Positions 54,507-62,878 of a DNA stretch of 64,000 nt are shown piece by piece (position 1 is the first letter of the stretch; each line of letters opens with the position of its first letter). The notes beneath the pieces are model-generated. The model did not search any database. It saw only the letters and a list, made by a program, of their open reading frames with translations, and had not been told where the DNA came from. The translations under genes and the position numbers were made by a program. Location: contig NZ_QVLP01000018.1 in assembly GCF_003569805.1 (NCBI RefSeq), positions 62,001 through 126,000 on the forward strand. Reading direction: 5' to 3'. The DNA is from Microbacterium halotolerans (GTDB taxonomy: Bacteria > Actinomycetota > Actinomycetes > Actinomycetales > Microbacteriaceae).

Positions 54507-55538
54507 ATGCCGCACATCACGCTGACAGACGTGTCGAAGGCGTACCCGCCGCAGCAGCGCGGCGGGGAGCGGATCGCCGCCGTCGACGGCGTCTCGATCG
54601 AGATCGAGCGCGGCGATGTGTTCGGGATCATCGGGCACTCCGGCGCGGGCAAGTCCACGCTCGTGCGCCTGATCAACGGGCTCGAGCCGGTGACATCCGG
54701 ATCGATCGACATCGACGGCACCGACATCGCCTCTGCTCCGAAGCGCCGCCTGCGCGAGCTGCGTCAGGGGATCGGGATGATCTTCCAGCGGTTCAACCTG
54801 CTGCGCTCGCGCACGGTGCGCCGCAACATCGCCTATCCGCTCGAGGTGGCGGGCTTCTCACGTGCGGCGCGCCGCAGGCGGGTGGGCGAACTGCTCGACT
54901 TCGTCGGACTCGCCGATAAGGCCGATGCCTATCCCGAGCAGCTGTCCGGGGGGCAGCAGCAGCGGGTGGGCATCGCCAGAGCGCTTGCGGCGAACCCGTC
55001 GATTCTGCTCGCCGATGAGGCCACCAGCGCGCTCGATCCGGAGACCACCGACGACGTACTCGAGCTGCTCACCCGGGTGAACCGCGAGTTCGGCATCACG
55101 ATCGTCGTCATCACACACGAGATGGACGTCATCGCCCGCATCGCCAATCGCGTCGCGGTGATGGAAAGCGGCAGAGTCATCGAGACGGGCGACACCTACG
55201 ACGTGTTCACACACCCGCGCACCGACACCGCCGCGCGTTTCGTGGGAACCGTCGTCCGAGCCCTTCCACAGGGCGACGGCCTCGCCGAGCTGCGTGCTCG
55301 GCACGAGGGGCGGCTGTTCACGATCGCGTTCACGGACGACGGGCTGTCCGACGCCCGTGTGTTCGCGGAGCTCGCCCGCGCCGGGGTCGACTTCAACCTC
55401 GTGCACGGTGGGGTCGACGACATCCAGGGCCGTGTCTACGGGCTGCTCACGATCGCGGTGCGCGGTGACGAGCAGCTGGTGCGCAAGACCCTTGCCGGTG
55501 TCGGAGCGGGCGTGACGATCTCCGAGGTGCCGGTATGA
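54507..55538 (+). CDS. metN: Methionine ABC transporter ATP-binding protein
   Basis: A 343-residue ATPase. Walker A GHSGAGKST, signature LSGGQQQRV and Walker B LLADEATSALD are complete. The C-terminal ~80 residues form the NIL domain that binds intracellular methionine and shuts the importer (substrate trans-inhibition). ATG 54507 has GGGAGA upstream. It overlaps metI by 4 nt. Confidence 0.95.
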   Translation: MPHITLTDVSKAYPPQQRGGERIAAVDGVSIEIERGDVFGIIGHSGAGKSTLVRLINGLEPVTSGSIDIDGTDIASAPKRRLRELRQGIGMIFQRFNLLRSRTVRRNIAYPLEVAGFSRAARRRRVGELLDFVGLADKADAYPEQLSGGQQQRVGIARALAANPSILLADEATSALDPETTDDVLELLTRVNREFGITIVVITHEMDVIARIANRVAVMESGRVIETGDTYDVFTHPRTDTAARFVGTVVRALPQGDGLAELRARHEGRLFTIAFTDDGLSDARVFAELARAGVDFNLVHGGVDDIQGRVYGLLTIAVRGDEQLVRKTLAGVGAGVTISEVPV

Positions 55539-56206
55539 GCGACATCCTCGAAAGTCTCGACGACATCCTGCCTGATCTGCTCGAACAGACCGGGATCACG
55601 TTGTGGCTGGTCGGCTCAGCGCTGATCATCGGCGGGATCGTCGGGTTGGCGATCGGAGTATCGCTGACGGTCACCCGGCGCGGCGGCCTGCTGCCCCAGC
55701 CGATCGTCTTCGGCGTGATGAACGTGCTCGTGAACACGTTCCGTCCCATACCGTTCATCATTCTGCTCGCCGCGCTGCAGCCGCTCGCGCGCGAGATCAT
55801 CGGCACCGGCATCGGCAACTCGGCGGCGATCTTCGCCATCTCCGTCGCGGCGACCTTCGGGGTGGCGCGGATCGTGGAGCAGAACCTCGTCACGGTCGAT
55901 CCGGGGGTGATCGAAGCTGCGCGCGCGATGGGCGCGGGGCCGTGGCGGATCATCCTGACCGTCATTCTGCCTGAAGGGCTCGGCCCGCTCATCCTCGGCT
56001 ACACCTTCGCGACGATTGCGATCATCGATATGTCTGCCGTGGCCGGCATGATCGGCGGCACCGGTGTGGGCAACTATGCGATCGCCTACGGGCAGCGGCA
56101 GAACGATTGGATCGTGATCATCGCCGCCCTCGTCTCGATCGTGATCGTCACGCAGATCGTCCAAGCGGTCGGCAACACGCTCGCGCGGCGGATCCTGCGG
56201 CGCTGA
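55535..56206 (+). CDS. metI: Methionine ABC transporter permease
   Basis: A 223-residue permease with five hydrophobic helices. LLEQTGITLWLVGSALIIGGIVGLAIG, FGVMNVLVNTFRPIPFIILLAALQPLAR and the EAA-like loop PGVIEAARAMGAGPWRIILTVILPE are typical of MetI. It completes the MetQNI importer and overlaps metN by 4 nt. Confidence 0.95.
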   Translation: MSDILESLDDILPDLLEQTGITLWLVGSALIIGGIVGLAIGVSLTVTRRGGLLPQPIVFGVMNVLVNTFRPIPFIILLAALQPLAREIIGTGIGNSAAIFAISVAATFGVARIVEQNLVTVDPGVIEAARAMGAGPWRIILTVILPEGLGPLILGYTFATIAIIDMSAVAGMIGGTGVGNYAIAYGQRQNDWIVIIAALVSIVIVTQIVQAVGNTLARRILRR

Positions 56207-56240
56207 CCGGATCGCCGGGGCAGGCAGTCCGGTACCCGCG

Positions 56241-56246
56241 TAGGGT
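56241..56246 (+). promoter_or_regulatory. -10 box TAGGGT of a leaderless promoter
   Basis: TAGGGT ends 6 nt before the ATG at 56253, although GGAGGC between them could also act as a ribosome-binding site. Confidence 0.45.
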
Positions 56247-56252
56247 GGAGGC

Positions 56253-57395
56253 ATGGGCCTGTTCTCGCGCAAGAAGAAGAACGACCGCGATCCGAAAGGA
56301 GACGAGGTCGGAGAGCTTCCGGAGCCGGATCAGCGATCGGTGACAGAGCCGGAGTCGGCTCCCGGCGGCGAGGTCGTCGAACCGGATCAGGATGCCGACC
56401 GCGCTGATGCAGACGCCGGTGCTTCGGCTGACGACGCCCCGTCGGTGAACATCTCGATGACGTCGTTCCAGGGACTCGGTTCGACGGGCGGAGAGGCCGC
56501 TCCCGCGCAGGAGCGCGAGCCGGCCCCGACCGAGCAGCCGGCCGTACGCCCGCCGCTGCCAGGCGCCCCCGCTGCTCCTCCCACCCAGCTCGAGACGGTT
56601 CCCGGGCTGCGCGACAACGCACTCGTGCGCGACGCGCTCGCCGCGCTGCCGGAGAAGCCGACCGGCGCCCAGGTGATGGGCGTCATCCGGCAGATGCTGC
56701 AGGGCCACCTCTATCTGCGCGTTCAGGGCGACGCCCGCAAGACCCTCTCGGAGGGCGGACAGGTCACTTTCGGCGTCGCGAAGGCCGGCGACAAGGACTA
56801 CATGATGGTGTTCAGCTCCGGTGCGGCGCTGCGCGATGCGGTGAAGGCCGACGGCGACACGCAGACCTCGGCCGTCGCACAGCCGACGCCTGCGCTCGTC
56901 CGGCACCTGCTCAGCGGAACCTTCGCCGGCATCATCGTCGACAACTACTCGAAGCAGCGCCGCGCCGTGCTGCCCCGCGATGTCGTGGAGAAGGCATTCG
57001 ATCAGGCCGATTCGGAGCTGCGTCTCAAATCGCTGCTGGCGCAGCCGCGCGATGCCGACACCCCGGGGAAGATCTCGGAGGTGCTCGCGCAGAAGCCGCC
57101 GGTGTGGGTCGCCGTCGGCGAAGTGAACAACGACGCCGAGGAGGGCGAGCAGAAGAAATACGGCATCGCCGAGGCACGGCTGGCAGACGGCACGCGCCTG
57201 CTTCAGGTCTTCTCTCACCCGCTCGAGGTCGTCGCGCTCGGACGTCCGGAGAAGGCCATGCCGCTCGCCGTCGACAAGATCGCCAAGATGCTGAAGGACC
57301 ACCCGCAGCTGGGCGGCCTGCTGATCGACCCGGCCGGCCCCCTGATGACCCTCACCCGCGACGAGCTCGCCCCGGTCATCGCCATCGCGGAGTGA
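56253..57395 (+). CDS. SseB-like protein
   Basis: A 380-residue cytosolic protein. A short basic start (FSRKKKN) and an acidic, proline-rich ~110-residue linker precede an SseB-like domain (ALVRDALAALPEKPTGAQVMGVIRQMLQ) and a second domain (KSLLAQPRDADTPGKISEVLAQKPPVWVAVGE). SseB's molecular function is not known; it was described as an enhancer of serine sensitivity in E. coli. The linker suggests extended or interacting regions. Confidence 0.7.
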   Translation: MGLFSRKKKNDRDPKGDEVGELPEPDQRSVTEPESAPGGEVVEPDQDADRADADAGASADDAPSVNISMTSFQGLGSTGGEAAPAQEREPAPTEQPAVRPPLPGAPAAPPTQLETVPGLRDNALVRDALAALPEKPTGAQVMGVIRQMLQGHLYLRVQGDARKTLSEGGQVTFGVAKAGDKDYMMVFSSGAALRDAVKADGDTQTSAVAQPTPALVRHLLSGTFAGIIVDNYSKQRRAVLPRDVVEKAFDQADSELRLKSLLAQPRDADTPGKISEVLAQKPPVWVAVGEVNNDAEEGEQKKYGIAEARLADGTRLLQVFSHPLEVVALGRPEKAMPLAVDKIAKMLKDHPQLGGLLIDPAGPLMTLTRDELAPVIAIAE

Positions 57396-57426
57396 CCGCG
57401 GCGCGGTGACGCCGCACCCCGCTGCC

Positions 57427-57492
57427 GAGATGCGCACATCTCGTCGAGATGCGCCGTTCTCGACGCCCGGACGTCGAATAGGTGCGCAACTC
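57427..57492. repeat. Palindromic intergenic element F2 (66 bp), family B, inverted orientation
   Basis: GAGATGCGCAC at 57427, GAGATGCGC at 57446 and GTGCGCAACTC at 57482. Read in reverse, arms sit at offsets 0, 36 and 55, identical to F1. It lies between convergent genes. Confidence 0.85.
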
Positions 57493-57503
57493 GCGGGCCG
57501 GTG

Positions 57504-58766
57504 TCAGGCGAAGCGCATCTCTGACAGATAGGTCGCGGTCGCCTCGGCGCGGTTCGACACGCCCATCTTCCGATAGAGGTTGGCGATATGGAACTTCACC
57601 GTGTTCTCGCTGATGCCGAGGTCGGCCGCGATCTCGCGGTTGTGGGCGCCGGATGCGATCCGCGCCAGTACGTCGTTCTCGCGCTCGCCGAGCGACCACG
57701 TGGTGGGGCGCATCCCACCCGCGTGCGGTGGGTCCAGCGGAACAACGACGGAGATCTCGGTTCCCCATCCGGGCGTCATGTCGACATCGATCCGACCGCG
57801 CAGCGCGTGCACGCGATCCGTGATCAGACGCAGTCGGCTCGAATCCGATGACAGCGCACCGTCGCCGTCGTCGCGCAGCCCGATGATCAGATTGGTGCCG
57901 TCGCAGTCCCACTGCGCGCGCACGCGTGAGACATCCGGGTCATCGATCATGACCAGGATCGCGCCTCGCACGACGGCCCGTGCGCCGTGGGCGACCTCGC
58001 TCGGCAGCGGACGTCCGTCTACCGGTGGATCGACGAACTGCACGTCGATGTCGCGGTAGCGCATCAGCGGTCTGAGATCATCCCGCAGCCGATCGAACGC
58101 CGTCGTCACGGGCTCCTCGGTCGCCGTGCGGGCACGATCGCTGGCGGTGCGCAGATGCACCAGGCCTTCGGTGGCGATCGCCGTGGCCGCCTGGCGCGCT
58201 GCGCCGTTGTCGAGCCTGGAGGATCTGAGCGAGGCGAGCACCGTCTCGAGCGTCGTCGAGTACTCGGCTCCGAGCTCGGCGAGTGCTTCCATGCGCTCGC
58301 CCGAGGAGTATCTGGCGTGGCGGAGGTAGTCGGGAGGTGCGTGATCGGCGAGCTCCTGGATCCGCAGGCTCACGATGTTCCAGAGATCGAGCACGGTGGC
58401 CTCGCCGTGCGCATCGGGACGCGCTCCGGCGAGCACCAGCACCGCGCCGTTTCGGGAGACGGCCAGCAGGATCTGCACCGTGCGTCCGGCGACGTCGAGC
58501 TCGTCGCGCTGGGTGCTGCCGGGGCGGATCGCGCGCCGACGGTCGTCGAGATCGAGGTAGGAGACGCCGCGGACGAACGACTCATCGCCGGCACCGCGCT
58601 GGTGCCCGCCGTCGACATCGGCCGTGAGGATCACGAGCGCGTCGTGCGGGGCGAACGGAGCCAACAGGTGAGACAACCGATCGGGCAGCGCGGCAGAGGG
58701 CGCCGTCACCGTCTCCGAGAGCTCCTGCAGGGTGTCTCTCGTGCAATCTGCTCCGCCATCGGGCAT
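57504..58766 (-). CDS. LuxR-type regulator with an embedded histidine-kinase-like ATPase domain
   Basis: A 420-residue protein. Residues ~40-130 may be a sensor (GAF-like) region. A middle domain resembles the HATPase_c fold (LIIGLRDDGDG and GWGTEISVVVPL as G1 and G2-like boxes), but the histidine phosphoacceptor site is not evident. The C-terminal LuxR HTH (GERENDVLARIASGAHNREIAADLGISENTVKFHIANLYRKMG) follows. It looks like a one-polypeptide sensor-regulator. ATG 58766 follows a TACGCT -10 box by 7 nt. Confidence 0.75.
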   Translation of the reverse strand: MPDGGADCTRDTLQELSETVTAPSAALPDRLSHLLAPFAPHDALVILTADVDGGHQRGAGDESFVRGVSYLDLDDRRRAIRPGSTQRDELDVAGRTVQILLAVSRNGAVLVLAGARPDAHGEATVLDLWNIVSLRIQELADHAPPDYLRHARYSSGERMEALAELGAEYSTTLETVLASLRSSRLDNGAARQAATAIATEGLVHLRTASDRARTATEEPVTTAFDRLRDDLRPLMRYRDIDVQFVDPPVDGRPLPSEVAHGARAVVRGAILVMIDDPDVSRVRAQWDCDGTNLIIGLRDDGDGALSSDSSRLRLITDRVHALRGRIDVDMTPGWGTEISVVVPLDPPHAGGMRPTTWSLGERENDVLARIASGAHNREIAADLGISENTVKFHIANLYRKMGVSNRAEATATYLSEMRFA

Positions 58767-58773
58767 GTTCCCG

Positions 58774-58779
58774 AGCGTA
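58774..58779 (-). promoter_or_regulatory. -10 box TACGCT of a leaderless promoter
   Basis: On the minus strand TACGCT ends 7 nt before the ATG at 58766. Confidence 0.45.
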
Positions 58780-58888
58780 CCCACTCGAACGGGCGGGCGG
58801 AACGGCCCGGGCGGGTGATTCACCCGTCCGTTCGGACAGGGAAGACTCACTCACAGCGGCGACGACGCCGCGGAACGGGAGCGCGAAC

Positions 58889-60109
58889 ATGCCGGGGAAC
58901 AAGGCCGTTGCGTACAAGGGGCCGGGAGAGGTCGAGGTCATCGACACCGCGTATCCCGAGTTCGAGTTGAAGGACGGGCCGGGCGTGAACCCCGCCAACG
59001 TCGGCAGGAAGGTACCGCACGGAGCGATTCTGCGCACCGTGTCGACGAATATCTGCGGATCGGATCAGCACATGGTCCGCGGCCGCACGACCGCGCCCGC
59101 CGGTCTTGTGCTCGGCCACGAGATCACGGGGGAGGTCGTGGAGATCGGCCCCGACGTGGAGTTCGTCTCGGTGGGCGACATCGTCTCGGTGCCGTTCAAC
59201 ATCGCGTGCGGACGGTGCCGCAACTGCAAGGAGGGCAAGACCGGCATCTGTCTGAACGTGAACCCGGATCGTCCGGGTTCGGCATACGGGTACGTCGACA
59301 TGGGCGGATGGGTCGGCGGGCAGGCCGAATACGTTCTCGTGCCGTATGCGGACTGGAACCTGCTGCGGTTCCCCGACCGGGATCAGGCGCTGGAGAAGAT
59401 CCTCGACCTGACCATGCTGAGCGACATCTTCCCGACCGGGTTTCACGGCGCGTACTCCGCGGGCGTCCGCCCCGGTTCGACCGTGTACATCGCGGGCGCC
59501 GGTCCCGTCGGCATCGCTGCAGCAGTCGGTGCGCAGCTGCTCGGCGCGGCGGCGGTGATCGTGGGCGACCTCAACGCCGATCGCCTGGCGCAGGCGCAGG
59601 GGATCGGGTGTGAGACCGTCGACGTGTCGAAGGGCGATCCACGGGACCAGATCGAGCAGATCCTCGGCGTGCCGGAAGTGGATGCGGGCGTCGACGCCGT
59701 CGGCTTCGAAGCGCGCGGGCACGGGGCCGACGCCTCGCACGAGGCCCCGGCGACCGTGCTGAACTCGCTGATGGACATCACAGCGGCGGGAGGTGCCCTC
59801 GGCATCCCCGGACTGTATGTGACGGGTGATCCGGGCGGCGTCGACGAGGCGGCGAAGGAGGGATCGCTGTCTCTCCGGCTCGGACTCGGCTGGGCGAAGT
59901 CGCTGTCGTTCGCGACGGGGCAGTGCCCGGTGATGAAGTACAACCGGCAGCTGATGCAGGCGATCCTGCATGAGAAGGTGCAGATCGCGAAGGCGGTGAA
60001 CGCGACGCCGATCTCGCTCGACGACGCTCCGCGCGGCTACGCAGAGTTCGACGGCGGCGCTGCCAAGAAGTACGTGCTCGACCCCAACGGCTACATCGAC
60101 GCCGCGTGA
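58889..60109 (+). CDS. Zinc-dependent, glutathione-independent formaldehyde dehydrogenase (or relative)
   Basis: A 406-residue MDR alcohol dehydrogenase. Catalytic-zinc ligands C56 (NIC56GSDQH) and H77-E78 (GH77E78ITG) and structural-zinc cysteines 107, 110, 113 and 121 (C-GRC-RNC...C) are present. The length and the VDMGGWVGGQAEYV segment are those of Pseudomonas-type FdhA, an NAD+-dependent formaldehyde dismutase/dehydrogenase. It starts ATG after CGGGAGCG. It is followed at 26 nt by the HbpS-type gene, probably one operon. Distinguishing it from related alcohol dehydrogenases needs closer comparison. Confidence 0.85.
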   Translation: MPGNKAVAYKGPGEVEVIDTAYPEFELKDGPGVNPANVGRKVPHGAILRTVSTNICGSDQHMVRGRTTAPAGLVLGHEITGEVVEIGPDVEFVSVGDIVSVPFNIACGRCRNCKEGKTGICLNVNPDRPGSAYGYVDMGGWVGGQAEYVLVPYADWNLLRFPDRDQALEKILDLTMLSDIFPTGFHGAYSAGVRPGSTVYIAGAGPVGIAAAVGAQLLGAAAVIVGDLNADRLAQAQGIGCETVDVSKGDPRDQIEQILGVPEVDAGVDAVGFEARGHGADASHEAPATVLNSLMDITAAGGALGIPGLYVTGDPGGVDEAAKEGSLSLRLGLGWAKSLSFATGQCPVMKYNRQLMQAILHEKVQIAKAVNATPISLDDAPRGYAEFDGGAAKKYVLDPNGYIDAA

Positions 60110-60135
60110 TGCGCGGCACTCAGGAGAGGAACGAC

Positions 60136-60540
60136 ATGTCCGTGAATCTGGAGGACGCTCGACGCATCATCGTCGCAGGCGAGGCCAAGGCCGATGAGAT
60201 CGGTCAGCCGATGAACATCGCCGTCGTCGACGCCGGTGGCAACCTCGTCGCCCACGTTCGGCAGGACGGCGCGTGGATCGGCAGCATCGAGATCTCGATG
60301 AGCAAGGCGTGGACGTCGAAGGCATTCGACATCTCGACGAAGGACCTCGGCGACAACGCGCAGCCGACGCAGCAGTTCTTCGGCATCCACACCACCAACG
60401 CCCACGGCCGCGGCGTCGCCATCTTCGCCGGCGGCATCCCGCTCATTCGTGACGGCGCCGTCGTCGGCGCGGTCGGCGTCAGCGGCGGCACCGGCGAACA
60501 GGACCAGTCGGTCGCGGAGGCCGCCGTCGCGGCGCTCTGA
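60136..60540 (+). CDS. GlcG/HbpS-family small protein
   Basis: A 134-residue protein of the DUF336 (GlcG/HbpS) family. VNLEDARRIIVAGEAKADEIGQPMNIAVVDAGGNLVAHVRQDG opens the fold, followed by SMSKAWTSKAFDIST and the end VGAVGVSGGTGEQDQSVAEAAV, all characteristic. HbpS in Streptomyces binds heme and modulates a redox sensor, while GlcG sits in the glycolate operon. The ATG has GGAGAGG upstream. Its position behind formaldehyde dehydrogenase suggests a part in the same oxidative pathway. Confidence 0.85.
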   Translation: MSVNLEDARRIIVAGEAKADEIGQPMNIAVVDAGGNLVAHVRQDGAWIGSIEISMSKAWTSKAFDISTKDLGDNAQPTQQFFGIHTTNAHGRGVAIFAGGIPLIRDGAVVGAVGVSGGTGEQDQSVAEAAVAAL

Positions 60541-60587
60541 CTCCGCCGGGCCCGGGCACGCGCATCGCGGCGTGTACGTCTGTCGCC

Positions 60588-60653
60588 GAGAAGCGCACTT
60601 CTCGTCCGAGATCGCGTCCAGAGCGGCTCATCTCGGCGAAAAGTGCGCATCTC
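60588..60653. repeat. Palindromic intergenic element F3 (66 bp), family B
   Basis: GAGAAGCGCAC at 60588, a degenerate reverse arm at 60624 (offset 36) and GTGCGCATCTC at 60643 (offset 55). Same architecture and orientation as F1. Confidence 0.8.
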
Positions 60654-60726
60654 GCGAGCCTGCTACGGGCCACGGGTGGGCCTGGTGCGAGGGAGGAGAC
60701 GGGTTCCGCTGGGCGGGCGGGCGGCA

Positions 60727-60732
60727 TACGCT
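60727..60732 (+). promoter_or_regulatory. -10 box TACGCT of a leaderless promoter
   Basis: TACGCT ends 6 nt before the polymerase-gene ATG at 60739. Confidence 0.45.
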
Positions 60733-60738
60733 CGGGGC

Positions 60739-61743
60739 ATGGCTTCGGAACGGATCCTCTTCGAGGTGGGCGGACGAGAGATCTCGCTGTCGAGCCCCGG
60801 CCGGGAGATCTGGCCGGAGGTCGGGATCACCAAGCGCGGACTCGCGGAGTACCTGGTCGCGGTCGCCGATCCCTTCCTCGCGCACAACGGCAACCGACCT
60901 GTGTCGCTGGAGCGCTTCCCCGCCTCCGTCGACGGCGACAGCTTCTTCTCGAAGAACCCGCCCAAGGGTGCGCCCGACTACGTCGAGTCAGTCCCCGTGA
61001 CGTACAACAGCGGAAGGCGGCACCGTCAGCTCGTGCTCACCGAGCCGGCCGCCGTCGTGTGGGCGGCGCAGATGAACACCGTGGTGTTCCACCCCTGGGC
61101 ATCGCTCGCATCAGACACCGATCACCCCGTCGAACTGCGCATCGACCTGGATCCGCAGCCGGGGAACGACTTCGCCGACGTCATATATGCCGCACACGGC
61201 ATGCGCGAGGTGCTGGCCGAGGCAGGGCTGGAGCTGTGGGTCAAGACCAGCGGCAACCGAGGCATCCACGCCTTCTGCCCGATAGATCCGGAGTGGGAGT
61301 TCCTCGACGTCCGTCACGCCGTGATCGCCGCAGGGCGGGAGCTGGAACGGCGGATGCCGGATCGGGTCACGACGAACTGGTGGAAGGAAGAGCGCGGCGA
61401 TCGTGTCTTCGTCGATTACAACCAGGCGAACCGCGACCGCACCATGGCCGGCGCCTACAGCCCGCGTCCGCTGCCCCAGGCCACGGTCTCGACCCCGGTG
61501 GGCTGGGACGAGCTCGATGGCCTGGACCCGCACGCCTTCACCATCCGGGCCGTCACCGAGCGGCTGCGGGAGGTGGGCGACCCCTGGGCCGGCTTCGCCG
61601 AGCGCCCCGGCCGCATCGACACTCTGCTTCAGTGGTGGCAGCGCGATCTCGACGACGGGCTCGGTGAGCTGCCCTTCCCTCCCGACTTCCCGAAGATGCC
61701 GGGAGAGCCCCCGCGCGTGCAGCCGTCGCGCGCGAAGAAGTAG
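60739..61743 (+). CDS. LigD-type DNA polymerase (archaeo-eukaryotic primase fold), stand-alone
   Basis: A 334-residue protein matching the polymerase domain of LigD used in non-homologous end joining. Catalytic D136-x-D138 is in RIDLDPQ, and KTSGNRGIHAFCPI supplies the second motif. AGAYSPRPLPQATVSTPVGWDEL follows, typical of the family. No ligase or nuclease domain is fused. It is convergent with a separate ATP-dependent ligase gene 21 nt away. No Ku gene is present in the window. Confidence 0.9.
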   Translation: MASERILFEVGGREISLSSPGREIWPEVGITKRGLAEYLVAVADPFLAHNGNRPVSLERFPASVDGDSFFSKNPPKGAPDYVESVPVTYNSGRRHRQLVLTEPAAVVWAAQMNTVVFHPWASLASDTDHPVELRIDLDPQPGNDFADVIYAAHGMREVLAEAGLELWVKTSGNRGIHAFCPIDPEWEFLDVRHAVIAAGRELERRMPDRVTTNWWKEERGDRVFVDYNQANRDRTMAGAYSPRPLPQATVSTPVGWDELDGLDPHAFTIRAVTERLREVGDPWAGFAERPGRIDTLLQWWQRDLDDGLGELPFPPDFPKMPGEPPRVQPSRAKK

Positions 61744-61764
61744 GTCGCGCCCCGACGCTCGGCG

Positions 61765-62823
61765 TCAGGCCGGATCTTCCGTCTCGACTGGTGCGGTCAG
61801 CACATCCGACAGCGCGTACGACACCGGCTCCTCCAGCTGCTCGTACGTGCATGAGCTCGGCTCGCGGTCCTCGCGCCAGCGCAGGAACTGCACGGTGTGC
61901 CGGAACCGCTGCCCCTCCAGCTGGTCGTACTTCACCTCGAGCACGCGCTCGGGCCGGAGGCGCACGAACGAGACGTCCTTGCCGGAGGAGAACCGGTTGC
62001 GATCGGTCTCGCCGCGGACGGCGTCGCCCGCGTCGTCGCGGTCGACGAGCGGTTCCAGCTCGTCGAGCAGCTCCGCCCGGCGCGCGTTGCTGAACGCCGA
62101 GACCCCACCCACGTTCCGGAGCTCGCCATCGGCGTCGTAGAGGCCCACCAGCAGCGAGCCGACGCCGGCGCCGCTCTTGTGCACGCGGTAGCCGAGCGCG
62201 ACCACGTCGGCCGTGCGCGAGTGCTTCACCTTGAACAGGGCGCGCTTGCCCGGCGCATACGCATCGGCGAGCGGCTTGGCGACGACGCCGTCGAGCCCCG
62301 CACCCTCGAAGCGTGTGAACCACTCGCGAGCACGCTCCGGATCGGTGGTGGCGCGGGTGAGGTGCACGGGTGACGGTACGCCGGCGAACAGTGCTTCCAA
62401 GCGTGCTCGACGCTCGCGGAAGGGAGCGCCCATGAGATCGTCGTCGCCGTCGCGCAGCAGGTCGAAGGCGACGATCATCGCAGGCGTCTCGGCCGACAGC
62501 TTCGCGATCCGGCTGGCGGCCGGATGGATGCGCTGGCTCAGCGCCTCCCAGCTCAGTCGTCCCCCTTCGGCGACGACGATCTCCCCGTCGATGAGGCAGG
62601 GGCGGGGGAGCAGTCGCGGCAGGGCGTCGGTGAGTTCGGGGAAGTATCGGGTGAGCGGCTTCGCTCCGCGCGAGCCGAGCTCGACCGACTCGCCGTCCCA
62701 CGAGGCGAGCACGCGGAAACCGTCCCACTTCGGCTCGTACAGCAGACCGCCGTCCGTCTTCTCCGGATCCGGGACATCCGGAACGGCCTTCGCCAGCATC
62801 GGCTGCGGGATGGCATGCGTCAT
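61765..62823 (-). CDS. ATP-dependent DNA ligase (LigC/LigD-ligase type)
   Basis: A 352-residue ligase. Motif I E31?-x-K32-x-D-G is seen as YEPKWDGFRV with adenylated K32. Further motifs include DGEIVV (motif III), GAGLDGVVAKPLADAY (motif IV region) and KRALFKVKHSRTADVVALGYR (motif V), then an OB-fold domain ending RFRHTVQFLRWREDREP. It is a stand-alone ligase rather than part of a LigD fusion. ATG 62823 has AGGAT upstream; ATG 62832 is an alternative. Confidence 0.92.
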   Translation of the reverse strand: MTHAIPQPMLAKAVPDVPDPEKTDGGLLYEPKWDGFRVLASWDGESVELGSRGAKPLTRYFPELTDALPRLLPRPCLIDGEIVVAEGGRLSWEALSQRIHPAASRIAKLSAETPAMIVAFDLLRDGDDDLMGAPFRERRARLEALFAGVPSPVHLTRATTDPERAREWFTRFEGAGLDGVVAKPLADAYAPGKRALFKVKHSRTADVVALGYRVHKSGAGVGSLLVGLYDADGELRNVGGVSAFSNARRAELLDELEPLVDRDDAGDAVRGETDRNRFSSGKDVSFVRLRPERVLEVKYDQLEGQRFRHTVQFLRWREDREPSSCTYEQLEEPVSYALSDVLTAPVETEDPA

Positions 62824-62878
62824 GCCGCCCATCCTGCCCGCCGCCCTGGCGCGGGTCCAGACCCCGCGTGTGCGCGGG

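Noticed and set aside
52061..54727. 888-residue minus-strand open frame across pcrA, metQ and metN
   Set aside because: Antisense shadow of three well-identified genes.
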